A stretch of DNA of 64,000 nucleotides. Source: Tretioscincus oriximinensis. Taxonomy: Eukaryota > Chordata > Lepidosauria > Squamata > Gymnophthalmidae. Below the pieces are notes generated by a model. It ran no database searches and was not told where the DNA came from. It saw only the letters and a program-made list of their open reading frames with translations. The DNA lies in assembly GCA_022410635.1 (NCBI GenBank), contig JAJVDF010000664.1, forward strand, positions 346,292-410,291, read 5' to 3'. Of this stretch, positions 10,551-20,269 are shown piece after piece (the first letter of the stretch is position 1; every line of letters begins with the position of its first letter). Made by a program: the position numbers and the translations under genes.

Positions 10551-10554
10551 GCTG

Positions 10555-10637
10555 TTTCTTCAATACAAATAGACTTGTCTATGAAAGGTGCCTCCCTTTT
10601 TCTTGTTAGTGCCTAAAGTGCTAAAGTCCCCCTTTCT
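10555..10637 (+). repeat. Rep-E dispersed repeat
   Basis: Carries AAATAGACTTGTCTATGAAA then CTTGTTAGTGCCTAAAGTGC, the two conserved blocks of Rep-E. Related sequence ending in TTAGTCTCTAAGGTGCCACA is, from general knowledge, common in reptile genomes. Its class cannot be told here. Confidence 0.65.
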
Positions 10638-11300
10638 AGACTATCATCTATCATCTATCATCTATCTATCTATCCATCTATCTATCCATCTATCCATCTA
10701 TCCATCTATCCATCTATCCATCTATCCATCTATCCATCTATCCATCTATCCATCTATCCATCTATCCATCCATCCATCTATCCATCCATTTATAAATCCA
10801 TTTATCCATCCATCCTTCCTTTCTATCTATCCATCTATCCATCCATCCATCTATCTATCCATCCATCCATCCATCTATCTATCCATCCATCTATTTATCC
10901 ATCCATTCACCCTTCCTTTCTATCTATCCATCTATCCATCCATCCATCCATCCATCTATCTATCCATCTATCTATCCATCCATCTATCCATCTATCCATC
11001 CATCTATCCAACTATCCATCTATCCATCCATCCATCTATCCATCCATCCATCCATCCATCCATCCATCTATCCATCTATCCATCTATCTATTCATCTATC
11101 CATCTATCCATCTATCCATCCATCTATCCATCCATTTATCCATCCATTTATCCATCCATCCATCCTTTCTATCTATCCATCTATCCATCCATTTATCCAT
11201 CCATCCATCCATCTATCCATCCTTCCTTCCTATCTATCTATCCATCTATCCCCCTATCCATCCATCTATCCATCCATCCTTCCTTCCTTTCTGTCTATTC
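10638..11300. repeat. Long ATCT/ATCC tetranucleotide array
   Basis: About 660 bases of ATCT, ATCC and occasional TTTATCC units with regional homogenisation. It yields an artificial 261-codon frame rich in SIHPSIYP. The array starts after a Rep-E copy and ends in the tail of an inverted L2-like LINE, so it probably grew from one of those tails. Confidence 0.95.
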
Positions 11301-11690
11301 TGACCTATATCCAAAGGTTGCAGGGCAGTTAACAATAAAAACTAGATTCACATATTTAAACAACAATATCTGAAATGAGAGAAGGGAGAGCAGTTCTTTC
11401 TGCCAAATGCCAGATTAAACAGGTGCATCTTCAAGCGCTTTCTGAATGCAGAAAGAGGTGATAATTGACTAATCGCAAGGAGAGCCGGTTCCATTGTCTG
11501 GGGGGTCATGGAGAAGGCTCCATCACAGGTTCTCACCCTCTTTGTCACCAGGAGAAGTGGTACAGTCACGAGGGCCTCCCCTGCAGATCTTAAGGCATAG
11601 GCAGGTTGATATGGGAGAAAGCGTTAAGTATTGGGGGAGGGGATGTTATTTAGAGTTGATACTTTGAATTGGGCTTGGTAGCAAATTGGC
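11300..11690 (-). pseudogene. L2-like LINE 3' end, inverted
   Basis: On the reverse strand the order is LHWLP-coding region (AATTGGGCTTGGTAGCAAAT in reverse near 11667), a weakly conserved middle and a tail matching the GGGTATAxxx end. Compare 38371-39560 in the same orientation. Confidence 0.65.
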
Positions 11691-11734
11691 AAGCAGTAAT
11701 GTCTGTCTGCCTGTCTGCCTGCCTGTCTATTTAT

Positions 11735-11820
11735 TTGCACCTGAAATAGACTTGTTTATGAAAGCTATCCTTTTTCCTTGTTAGTCTCTAAAATGCTACG
11801 AGGCACCCTTGCTAGACTTT
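11735..11820 (+). repeat. Rep-E copy
   Basis: AAATAGACTTGTTTATGAAA and CTTGTTAGTCTCTAAAATGC. Preceded by a short CTGT-type tetranucleotide run. Confidence 0.65.
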
Positions 11821-12094
11821 CTGTTGTCGCTCAGTTGAAGTAAGGAGGGGTAGTTAAGCATGTCAGATTACCATAAGAATCCCTGCATTACCTACTGCTG
11901 CTTGGGATGCTCAAGAGAGGGGAATAAGGCTGAGCCTGACTCACCCTCCTGGTATGCTTGGGTTAAAGCTGAAGCCTTCCTAACAGCTGTCTGACTGTTC
12001 CCTACCCCAAAATGTACACAGGAAGTGGAGTGGTCAAAGTGGGACTGACCATTAATAGGGCTTCAGACAGCTAAGTGTGAATCCATCTAGAATA

Positions 12095-12147
12095 TTTCTC
12101 TAGATGGGCTGTATCCTGATTCAGCAGGGCTCTTCTTACGTTCTTAA
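12095..12147 (+). mobile_element. CR1-a terminal scrap
   Basis: TAGATGGGCTGTATCCTGAT followed by CAGGGCTCTTCTTACGTTCTTA matches only the last 50 bases of CR1-a, a very short 5'-truncated insertion. Confidence 0.65.
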
Positions 12148-12179
12148 GAAGTATACCACTGAATTTGACTTGTAGTCCA

Positions 12180-12580
12180 TTCTAGTGCAAAGGCTCTATT
12201 CCCACACACGAATTCTACCAAGCTGATGGCAGCATCATGGTCAATCTACCCCACAAAGGTGCAGGAATTCAGCGATCTACTCGCTAAAAAACGTTTTTGT
12301 TAAGGAATTTCTCGCCACTGCAGTTTGTCTGCTTCCACAGCAGACATTTGTGAAGTCCCTTCATGGAGACAGTCAGCAATGTGAACATCACAAATATCAC
12401 AAGACTCCAAGAACCTTTAAGGCTACATGTAAAATGTTCATTGTCAACAACGCCCTATGGGGTTGTCATGTGGCAAGATTGCTGCGGAATGTTTTGGAAC
12501 AGGATGTAAACCTAACGGTAGGTGAGGCACAATCGTGAATACATTTTTCCAGATTTTAAGAGAAATAGAGATTTAAGGTA
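12180..12580 (+). repeat. Rep-G dispersed repeat, copy 1
   Basis: Co-linear over about 400 bases with 23355-23765: a CACACAMGAATTCTAC block, ACATCATGGTCAATCTACCC, CCACTGCAGTTKGTCTRCTT, CCTTCATGGAGACAGTCAG, GGCTACATGTAAAA, GCCYTATGGGG and AAAGAAATAG. Contains a 62-codon frame that is not conserved in the other copy. Class unknown. Confidence 0.7.
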
Positions 12581-13284
12581 GTAATGGGGAAGCACTCAAA
12601 ATAGAACAAATTGTTCCATTAATAACACAAAGGCTCATAGTTTATTCTGCTCCGTCTTCCAGCAGTTGGTTTCCAAACTGACCTCAAAGAAGCTCAGAAA
12701 TATGGGGATGTCACTAACCTATATGCATAATTCAGAGTTCAAGCCTCACATTATTTTACAGCTGAATGCTAAAAGGTTACAGATGAAGAAGAAATCCACT
12801 TGCAAAGCATTGTTGAAAATGCAAAATTTCAAACGAATCCTTCAGAAGTTGACTCAGCTGTTGCTTACACCAAAAGGTACTTAGAGGAGGCAGCAGGGAA
12901 TTCAGATCCTTAAAAGCGCCTCAGAATTGGTTTCTGAGGCTTCATTGCAAAAAGCGAAACTATTTCCATTCCACTGAAGTCTGGTCCGTGCAAGAGGAAT
13001 ATTTCTTTCACTTTGCATACATCGGAGAAAAGAGCTTGCAAAGTGTAGCACGGGATCTGTCCCCTTGACATTGTTGCTTCTGAGGTTACACTTCGTAAAT
13101 CTTTGCAAACTCCTTTCTAAACCCGCCACAGCCCTGTCCCTGAGCCTTATTCTGGGCTATATCTCAGAATGATCCTATCAGATATCAAAGAAATAGCCTG
13201 GGTTCAGAATCTACAGAGACTAATAGGAAAAAGAAAGGAGGCAGCAGGAACTTCCCTAGATACAAGGAAGAACAATTGTCATTC
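12581..13284. other. Mostly unrecognised; FB-A scrap near 13125-13172
   Basis: Frames of 72 and 75 codons lack family signatures. CCCTGTCCCTGAGCCTTATT followed by CTGGGCTATATCTCAGA is the left end of FB-A. Confidence 0.5.
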
Positions 13285-13383
13285 CCCTAGTATTTGAAGA
13301 AATAGACTTGTCTATGGAAGGTCAAACTGCCTCCCTTTGTCAGTCTCCAAAATGCTACAAAGACCACCACCACCCTTGTTATC

Positions 13384-13414
<31 letters not shown>

Positions 13415-13980
13415 TGTATGTATGTACTATGTGTGTGTTTATCTATCTGTCTATCAATCGATTTATCATCTATCCGTATCTATCTATCTTTCTAATCCTA
13501 CCATCTGAAGAAATAGACTTGCTTAAGAAAGCTTCTGCTCTCTCCCTTTTCTTGTTAGTCTCCTAAGGTAATACAAGACCCCCTTGTTATAATTTGCATT
13601 TATCTATGTATGCAACCATTTATGTGTGTATATTAACTGATCAATCAATCAATTGGTCTATGTCTGAGTGCTCGTATGTCTATCTATCTCTCTGTCTATC
13701 CACCTGAAGAAATAGATTTGTCTATGGAAACTCCTGGTGCATCCCTTTTTCTTGTTAGTCTCTAAGGTGCCACAAGACACCTTTGTTATCTGGCTAGCTA
13801 TTTGTGAATGGATAGATTGATAGATCAATGGATCGATAGATTGATCAATTGGTCTGTCTGTATATTCACCTGAAGAAACTGAGATCCCTGTTAGTCTCTA
13901 AGATACGATGAGGCATCCTTGGTAGAATCTCTCTTCATCTCTCTCTCTCTATCTATATCTATCTACCCAACCATACATTC
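13285..13980 (+). repeat. Row of four Rep-E copies, each followed by a tetranucleotide run
   Basis: Rep-E blocks begin near 13295, 13507, 13706 and 13868, roughly 200 bases apart. The intervals hold TATG, CTAT, ATCA and GATA-type runs. The first three share GAAGAAATAGA; the last has lost its middle. The regular spacing suggests tandem duplication of one repeat-plus-microsatellite unit and not four insertions. Confidence 0.7.
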
Positions 13981-14572
13981 AGGTTCGAAGGAACTCATCT
14001 GAATATTGTTTATGCACGTGCATGTGCGAACAGCAGAATGAAAGGCACATTCTGTACATATCTTCTCACATTCCTCAGTGGCCTTCCAAAGGACTTCCCT
14101 TGTTGGTTGCACCAATCAAACACAAGTAAAAATGCCATTTTATTTACTCCTAGGACTACTTCACAACCTTCCTAACTTGACATAAGTGTTGCCATATGGC
14201 ACATAAGATGAGAGACGGAAGAGCAGCAGGAGGATTAAGACACAAGGATTATAAATCTTCCCCTGGCTGGCATGTGGAATCTCCAAATTTGATTTCGTTG
14301 TTCCTGGAATTGTTATCGGGTCTACTTTGCACTAACCTTCAGAGAATAGTTGCTGGGAACAATACAGTATGGCCGTCCTGACGTTCTCTGTGCCAGAGGA
14401 AGGAGGAGTAGACACTGCCAGTCTTTAGAACACTGATGACATCACTTCAATCCCTGAGATTTGTCCTGATACTATCCAACCACAGAGCCTACAGGGACTA
14501 CTGTGACTCCCAGAAATATCAGATAGATTTAGCTATTTATATCCCATGCTTCACAAACTGACACCAGGCTGC
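13981..14572. other. No recognisable element
   Basis: Mixed composition. A 61-codon frame at 14196-14381 has no recognisable family. Confidence 0.35.
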
Positions 14573-14574
14573 CT

Positions 14575-14868
14575 AATAAGACAGAAATGGCTCAGTTGCT
14601 AAGGAGACGGTCTCTCATCTGGTAGGTGGGGTTTCAAAGTCCTGTGTTGGACATGGGGAGGGGTGAACACCTTCTCCTAGCCTGTATAGAATCATAAAAT
14701 CATCAAATTTATAGAGTTGGAAGGGACCTACAGGGTCATCGTGTCCAACCCCCTGCTCAATGCAGGATTCAGATGTAGCTCTAGCCAACCCCTATTCAAA
14801 AGCAACAATTGCAAGAAATTGCAACTGACTGCAAGTTGTTAAACGGGAACCACCAGAGGCCTGGTGAG
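14575..14868 (+). mobile_element. SINE-T, split by a CR1-b scrap
   Basis: The tRNA-like head is well kept: TGGCTCAGTTGCTAAGGAGA (A-box region) and GGGGTTTCAAAG (B-box-like). The body is interrupted at 14688-14777 and resumes at TAGCTCTAGCCAACCC. It ends where an oppositely oriented SINE-T begins. Confidence 0.75.
14688..14777 (-). mobile_element. CR1-b 3' scrap nested in SINE-T
   Basis: AGAGTTGGAAGGGACCTACA and GTCCAACCCCCTGCTCAATG are the inverted CR1-b 3' end. SINE-T reads AGCCTGTA before it and TGTAGCTCTAGCC after it, so TGTA is shared by both junctions. Confidence 0.7.
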
Positions 14869-15340
14869 GAGGAGGAGGAGGAGGAGGAGGAGGAGGAGAA
14901 TTGAGTTTTTATACCCAGAAGGCTTATATTTTATTCTATCTGCCCCATGGGGTCCAACATATATATGTGTGTACTTATTAGTGTGAATTTAAACATGTCA
15001 TAATTTATGACATGAATGGAGTAATGGTTGGTTTCAACATATATAAGTGTGTATTTACAATTGTGTAATTTTTAACATGTCATATTTCATATATATCAAT
15101 AAAGAAATTTATAAAATAAAAAAAAAATTCTATCTGCCCCATTAAGTTAATGATGGTACTCATTTATCTAATTAATATGCAAATTACAACTTTGCATCTT
15201 TTTTGAATAGCTGAGTTGGCTAAAGCTGCAGGCTAGTGGAACACGCTCACCCCTCCCCGTGTCGGACACAGGGTTTCAAAAACCCACCTTCCAGGTGGAA
15301 GACCGTCCCCTTAGCAACTGAGCCATTGGTGCCTCGAATC
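14869..15340 (-). mobile_element. SINE-T, inverted, split by an L1 3' tail
   Basis: Starts with a GAG run (the reverse of the pyrimidine tail), then a TTTTTATACCCAG block. It resumes after the insertion with AATAGCTGAGTTGGCTAAAG, GTGTCGGACACAGGGTTTCA and CCCTTAGCAACTGAGCCATT. With 14575-14868 it makes a tail-to-tail inverted pair. Confidence 0.75.
14949..15127 (+). mobile_element. 5'-truncated L1-type 3' tail with 15-bp target duplication
   Basis: Flanked by TTCTATCTGCCCCAT at 14934-14948 and 15128-15142. Ends in AATAAAGAAATTTATAAAAT and a poly-A. The insert has two similar halves, each with CAACATATATAWGTGTGTA and AACATGTCATA, so the 3' UTR is dimeric. The long duplication and poly-A fit L1-style target-primed integration. 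Confidence 0.8.
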
Positions 15341-15344
15341 TTAT

Positions 15345-15795
15345 AAGCCAGCCTGGAGTTCCACTAAGAGTAATCCCCAAGAGCCTGGACATTGTCAACC
15401 ACATTCCATTTGACCATTTGACAATGCGATGAAAATCACTCCTCTTAAAATTTATTACTTGACGAATCCAATATAGCTTTGCAAACATTCAGAACTTCAG
15501 GGTGTTGTTTTTCTTCTGCCAAGCAGCCAAACCTGCAAAATTATTCATTTTACCTGCCAAACATGATATACGTTTACAATACAGGCATTGTACATAAATC
15601 ACTGCAAAATTACATCTCACTTTTGCTGTACAGTTGTATTTGCATTTTATTTACAAAAACAGGTAACGTTTTGTTTATGTTGGATCCCAGCAGGGAAGCC
15701 CAGATTTAAAATGTGCATGCTAAATGAGTTTCCCCATACCGTCAAGAAGCTAATGAAAATCGGAATTTGCTTCATGTAGTTGTACTGTGCCTGTG
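15345..15795. other. No recognisable element
   Basis: AT-rich. Frames of 63-76 codons without family features. Confidence 0.35.
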
Positions 15796-15799
15796 GCAG

Positions 15800-16060
15800 A
15801 CAATCTCCTACCCTTGAAGATATCAAAGAAGTATCGTGTTAGTCTGGGCCCAAATATCTAGCAAAGAAGCCTCATAGCACTCAGCTAAGTGTCGGTATTT
15901 CATCTGAGAGAGCTGGTTTTGAGACGTGGAGAGGGGTGAGCGCCCTGTACCGGTCTGCAGCTATAGCCAATTCAACCATTCGAAAGAAAGTAGATTTGCA
16001 ATCTACATTTAAATTAGATAAATGAGTACCATCATTAAAATTGGTGGGGAAGAAAGAAGT
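15800..16060 (+). mobile_element. Rep-E scrap followed by a SINE-T fragment
   Basis: TCGTGTTAGTCTGGGCCCAA and AGCAAAGAAGCCTCATAGCAC (15830-15880) are Rep-E in reverse. From about 15880 SINE-T body blocks follow (GAGAGGGGTGAGCGCCCTGT, CTATAGCCAATTCAACCATT) to ATAAATGAGTACCATC. Confidence 0.6.
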
Positions 16061-16390
16061 AGGGGAGGGGTGAGCACCTTCCACTAGCCTGTAGCTCTAG
16101 CCAACCCAGCTGTTCGAAAGCATGAATTGCAAGAAATTGCAACTGAATGCAAGTAGATACATGGGAACCACCACAGCCTGGTGAGGAAGATAGAATGTCA
16201 GCTTTTGGGCAAAAATACCCTTGTAAGCCGCTTTGATTCCCTTTGAAAGGTGAGAAAAGCAGGGTATAAGAACCCAGTTCTTCTTCTTCCTCTTCTTCTT
16301 CTTCTTTCTCCTCTTCCTCTTCTTCCTCTTCTTCTTCCTCTTCTTCTTCTTCTTCCTCCTTTTCCTCTTCTTCTTCTTCTTCTTCATAGC
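16061..16390 (+). mobile_element. SINE-T with long TTC tail
   Basis: Body from GAGGGGTGAGCACCTTCCAC through TTGTAAGCCGCTTTGATTCC and GGTATAAGAACCCAG, then about 115 bases of TTC/TCC repeats (16270-16385). Frames of poly-Leu or poly-Lys over the tail are artefacts. Confidence 0.85.
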
Positions 16391-16500
16391 ACTTTAGGTT
16401 CTAACAAGGAAAAGGTAAGTAGTGTGGGCTTTCATAGACATGTCTACTTCTTCAGGTACCTATCTTACATATGAAGAAGTAGACTTGTCTATCGCTGCAG
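16391..16500. repeat. Rep-E pair in head-to-head inversion
   Basis: A reverse Rep-E (TTTCATAGACATGTCTACTT then CTTCAGG) is followed within 20 bases by the start of a forward one (GAAGAAGTAGACTTGTCTAT). Confidence 0.55.
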
Positions 16501-16760
16501 GCACTCACCATGTTAAAATCCGCACTGTGAGAAACAGTTGTGGAATGCAGCCACCACTCATACCAATAAATCCACATGTAACAAGCGAGGCAACTAAACA
16601 GGAAGTAAATTCTGCGTTGGAGTCCTCTCACGATATCCTAATGAAATCCCATTAAAGGCTCCTCTCTTCCCCGCCTGCAGGCACGGCANTTTTGCAAAAC
16701 ATCAACTAAAGATATCCCAGGGCAGCGGACATTTTTACCCGAACGCATTACAGAAACTCT

Positions 16761-16910
16761 AGCTGCGTCCACACATCATTTATTTATTCCACTACAAATT
16801 GGATATTCCACAATAAACGGTGGATATTCTGGAATAAACCACTCCACACAATGCTTTATTGTGGAATATCCAACTATAGTGAAATAAATAAGTGATGTGT
16901 GGATGCAGCC
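16761..16910. mobile_element. FB-B fold-back element, well preserved
   Basis: Left arm GCTGCGTCCACACATCATTT pairs with right arm AAGTGATGTGTGGATGCAGC. Inside, a TTTATTCCACTA / TAGTGAAATAAA pair continues the stem nearly to the centre. Short, AT-rich and non-coding, as expected of a MITE. A related copy is at 2055-2182. Confidence 0.75.
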
Positions 16911-16964
16911 TCTATTAACAAGTGGAATGGAATCACCATCATGTAAGTATCATCCTGGTTTGAA

Positions 16965-17060
16965 CCCCCTTGTGCCTGCAGCCGATCAAAACCTTAAGCT
17001 GCCTCCCTTCTCCTTGTTGGGCTCTAAGGTGATTCAAGAGCTTTTTGGTAGATATTCTAT
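16965..17060 (+). repeat. Rep-E copy
   Basis: CTCCTTGTTGGGCTCTAAGG and TTCAAGAGCTTTTTGGTAGA keep the Rep-E order with several changes. Confidence 0.5.
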
Positions 17061-17069
17061 CTCTACCAT

Positions 17070-17373
17070 TTACTTGATGCAGTAGTAGCCAACAGCTTGG
17101 ATAGTTTCAAGACAGGACTAGACAGGTTTATGGACACTAAGGGTATAAATGGATACTAGGATAGTTGTCTGGATTTCGGCTCCCGGATGGAGCAACAGGC
17201 AGGACTCTTGAAATACCATTTGCAGGGAGTCATGAACAGGAGCATATTTGCTTTCCTCTGTTCAGGCTGCCCAGGTGCATCTGGTGGGCCTCTGTGTGAC
17301 ACAGAATGCTGGACTTGATGGGCTGTGGCCTGATCCAGGATGGCTCTTCTGATGTTCTTATGTTCTTATGTTC
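17070..17373 (+). mobile_element. CR1-a 3' end
   Basis: From the AGTAGTAGCCAACAGCTTGG block to a run of TTCTTATG. Very close to 20340-20656 and 21610-21907 (for example TTCAAGACAGGACTAGACAG), so this subgroup is among the younger CR1-a copies here. Confidence 0.85.
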
Positions 17374-17500
17374 TCCCTCTCTCCCTTCCTCTCTCATTCA
17401 TTCTCACTTTTTGGTCTCTCTCTCTCTTCCCTCCTTACTCCTCTTTCCCTCCCTCCCTCTCTCTCTCCTTTCCTTCTCTCCCACTCCTTTTACAAATTCA
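17374..17500. repeat. CT-rich pyrimidine tract
   Basis: Degenerate CTCTCT/CCCT repeats attached to the TTCTTATG end of the preceding LINE. Confidence 0.8.
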
Positions 17501-17749
17501 AGAACAGGACACTGACAATTTGAAAGCATTATTAACCAGCTGACAAAATTAGAAGAGTTAATTTGCTTTTCATTGAATCGGGGGGAGGAAGAGAGAGAGA
17601 ATATCCTCACATTTAACATCATTAGGATAAAATGACAACATTCTGTTACTTTTCTAAATGGGAATAATTAAACAGAAGGCATCGTCACATGGAATGCAAA
17701 ATTATACTGCAAAAGTTGCCCTGAGTTTTTTTAACACAGTTACAAAACA

Positions 17750-18230
17750 GAAAACCTTCACCTTTTCTCAACTCCCTGCAAATGGTATTTCAGTACTGCA
17801 TGTTTACTTTACTTTACTATTTGATTTATACCTCTCCCACACCACAAAGGGCTCTGGGTGGGGCTCACAATACAATACAAACCAATAAATACAAGATAAT
17901 TATATAAATCCAAGGATGTTGCTCCATCCTGGAGGCAGCATCAAATGATCCATCCTAGTAGCTGTTGATACCCTTGGTTTCCATAAACTTGGTACTCCTG
18001 GCTTAAAGCTATCCAGGCTACTGGCTACCACCACCTCTTCTGGAAGTAAATTCTAAAGGCCAATGAAAAAATGGATGAAAAATATTTTCCCTGGTCTATA
18101 CTCACTCTTCAGTTCACCAGTTTCAAGGAATGCCAATGGTCCTAGAGTTGAGTGAAAAAGAAAATATTTTTTCCTCTGTTTACCTCATCCATCCCATGCA
18201 TGATTTTATACACTTCAATCAGAACACTAT
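17750..18230 (-). mobile_element. CR1-a, inverted, with a LINE-tail insertion
   Basis: CR1-a reads in reverse from CTCAACTCCCTGCAAATGGT to ATGCATGATTTTATACACTT. Between about 17800 and 17925 it carries foreign sequence (TTTACTTTACTTTACTATTT, then GGGCTCTGGGTGGGGCTCAC) that is the reverse of the tail at 25900-26012. Confidence 0.7.
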
Positions 18231-18234
18231 TCTG

Positions 18235-18546
18235 GATCAAAGCTTGGTCATCTACATTGGCCCTCGTGGTTGTACCACCCCTTTCAACAGCCAGTGGAGT
18301 GGGAACCCAGGGTANGGCCTTCTCGGTGGTTGCCCCTCGGCTTTGGAATAGTCTCCCCCTCGAGGTGCGTCTGTCATCATCGGATTCTTTTAGAAGGTCC
18401 TTGAAGATGCGTCTCTTTTGCATNTCCTTTGGCTGAAGAAATGTCACCTCTTACCCTACTTTTAAATATCGTTTTATACTGTTTTAATTTTGTAGTGATG
18501 TTTTACTGTTTTGGCCGGCCTGAGACCTTCGGGTATAGGGCGGGGT
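18235..18546 (+). pseudogene. L2-like LINE C-terminus and 3' tail
   Basis: Encodes VVPPLSTASGVGTQG, then AFSVVAPRLWNSLPLEV and RRSLKMRLFC, the conserved C-terminal block of L2-type ORF2, followed by the tail GAGACCTTCGGGTATAGGGC. About 100 residues survive; everything upstream was lost. Confidence 0.85.
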
Positions 18547-18656
18547 ATAAATAAATAAATAAATAAATAAAGAAAGAAAGAAAGAAAGAAAGAAAGAAAA
18601 GGAAAGAAAAAGAAAGAAAGAAAGAAAGAAAAAAAGAAAGAAAGAAAGAAAGAAGT
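18547..18656. repeat. AAAT then AAAG microsatellite
   Basis: ATAA units directly continue the L2-like tail and grade into GAAA units. This is the 3' simple-repeat end of the LINE, expanded. Confidence 0.9.
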
Positions 18657-18659
18657 ATA

Positions 18660-18925
18660 TGCCAGTGTGGGCCTACCATTATTCTGATATAGCCCAGACA
18701 GGCTGACCAGATGACCTCTTTTTTGTGGGGGGTTAGAAACCTGATTTTGGTGTGCCTCATGGTTTTTTGCTGAGCAAAAAAAAATCAAAAAAAGATTTTT
18801 TTTCAAACAAAATTATTTTTTAAACTTTTTTTTCCTCAGGAAAAACCAGGAGGCACCACAAAACCGGGTTTTCACCTCTAAAAAAAGGTGTCATCTGGTC
18901 AGCCTAGCCCAGAATAAAACTAGAC
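18660..18925. mobile_element. FB-A right half, split by FB-C
   Basis: GCCAGTGTGGGCCTACCATT and TTCTGATATAGCCCAGA lie left of the insertion; a TAGCCCAGA repeat then ATAAAACTAGACAGG lies right. Removing 18699-18904 and one TAGCCCAGA leaves an FB-A end like those at 5331 and 60561. Confidence 0.7.
18699..18904. mobile_element. FB-C fold-back element with 9-bp target duplication
   Basis: Inverted ends AGGCTGACCAGATGACC and GGTGTCATCTGGTCAGCC. Next inside are AGAAACCTGATTTTGGTGTG and its near-inverse ACCACAAAACCGGGTTTTCA, and the middle is A/T homopolymer-rich. TAGCCCAGA stands at 18690-18698 and 18905-18913. The duplication length and non-coding palindrome suggest a MITE mobilised by a Mutator- or hAT-type transposase. 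Confidence 0.8.
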
Positions 18926-19060
18926 AAGGTAAATAATTCACCTGGAAGTTTAATTCTTTCTGCATGTGACTCACTGGCACATCACGGATCTTAAAGCCAA
19001 TGATCCGGATTATTGATTTTCCAGAAAAACCCCACTATCAAATTAACATAAAGGCTTATT
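18915..19060. repeat. Repeat downstream of FB-A, shared with 44030-44180
   Basis: GGTAAATAATTCACCTGGAAGTT-like sequence, a GCACATC block and ATTTTCCAGAAAAACC match the region 44030-44150 with gaps. Possibly part of the same longer element as FB-A and Rep-K. Confidence 0.45.
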
Positions 19061-19858
19061 GCGGGAAGGTTAGTTTTCTCAAAGCACCCAGAAGTGTTCA
19101 CAATGCACCCAGGGAAAAGTCTTTGCTGCAGTCACAGAAGTGAGAAGACTTCCTTGTGTGTACGAGATCCTTCACGGGATTACCAGGATACTGTGAGAAG
19201 ACATTAGCACAAGCTAGTACAGGATCGCATACTCAGCTTGTTCAGTATTTACTTCCTTGTTAGTCACCTTCGTCTGTTCCNCCTGGGTTTAAATGTTTTC
19301 TAATGGTTTGTTTGCAAAAGAAGAAGAAGAAGAACTGGGTTTCAAAGGGACTCAAGGATGAGAGTCTGCACGCTTGGGCTCACGCATTGGATTATTTCGG
19401 AATTTAGCACCATTGCGGTTTTTAACACATCGTGTGGAGGAAGCCAAGCTCACGAGATCCAATTTCATTCTCAAGATGAAAAGAAGAAACACGGCAGCTT
19501 GAAGGGCCTGGACCATGCTCTCTTGCCAATCGATTGTGCCTAATCAATCAAACACAAGGCTTTCGAATCATATAATTAAAAGGCCAGAGCCCTCCTGCCT
19601 CTGCACATCAGAGGAGAGAGAAGGCAAGACTTCAATAAAACATTTCCAAATTGCAGTTAAAGCTAGCAGTGCTATGTNTGTGTGTGTGTGTGTTTCCCCT
19701 TTTGCTTTTACCAAAATTGTTTAAATTACTTCATAAATGCCAAAGTTTAGGTACCTCTGGCTTGCCATACTTAAGATTGTATTTTTGCAAGNGAGTATAA
19801 AGCTCTTACCTTTGTAGCAGAAGTCGTTGGATGAGGAAACTCTGCCTCTCTCTGCCCA
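19061..19858. other. No recognisable element
   Basis: Mixed sequence with a GAAGAAGAAGAAG run at 19320 and a short TG run near 19680. Frames below 70 codons. Confidence 0.4.
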
Positions 19859-19859
19859 G

Positions 19860-20182
19860 GTTCCTCGTATTTTTAGCAAAGGAGTCTTGTAGCACCCTGG
19901 AGACTACCAAGGAAGGTACAAGAGCTTTCCTAGACAGGTCTATTACTTCAGATGTACACAGAGACAGACAGACGGACGGACGGACTATAGCATACTGTAG
20001 CAAAGACGCCTTGCAGCTACTTAAAGCCTATCAAAAAATGTAACACCATGAGCTTTCCTAATCAAGTGGATAGCTGGATAGATGGACAGACGAGGGAGAT
20101 TTCGCAGCACCGTGGAGACCAACAAGAAAAAGGTCAGCAATAGGAGCCTTCGCATGCAAATCTCCTTCTTCAGATTCTGTGG
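19860..20182 (-). repeat. Three inverted Rep-E copies in a row
   Basis: Reverse Rep-E starts (AGCAAAGGAGTCTTGTAGCA; AGCAAAGACGCCTTGCAGCT; TTCGCAGCACCGTGGAGACC) occur near 19877, 20006 and 20100, again separated by GACA/GACG/GATG tetranucleotide stretches. This mirrors the forward row at 13285-13980. Confidence 0.6.
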
Positions 20183-20269
20183 AGAACTACTACAGAGGAA
20201 GATTAGAGAGAAGCAACAGAACTGGAATAGATCCCCAAATTCCAGTTCAAACACAAACTATGGTTTCTG

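Noticed and set aside
10588..11373. 261-codon open frame rich in SIHPSIYP
   Set aside because: It is the translation of the ATCT/ATCC array; a four-base repeat whose reading frame has no stop gives such frames automatically.
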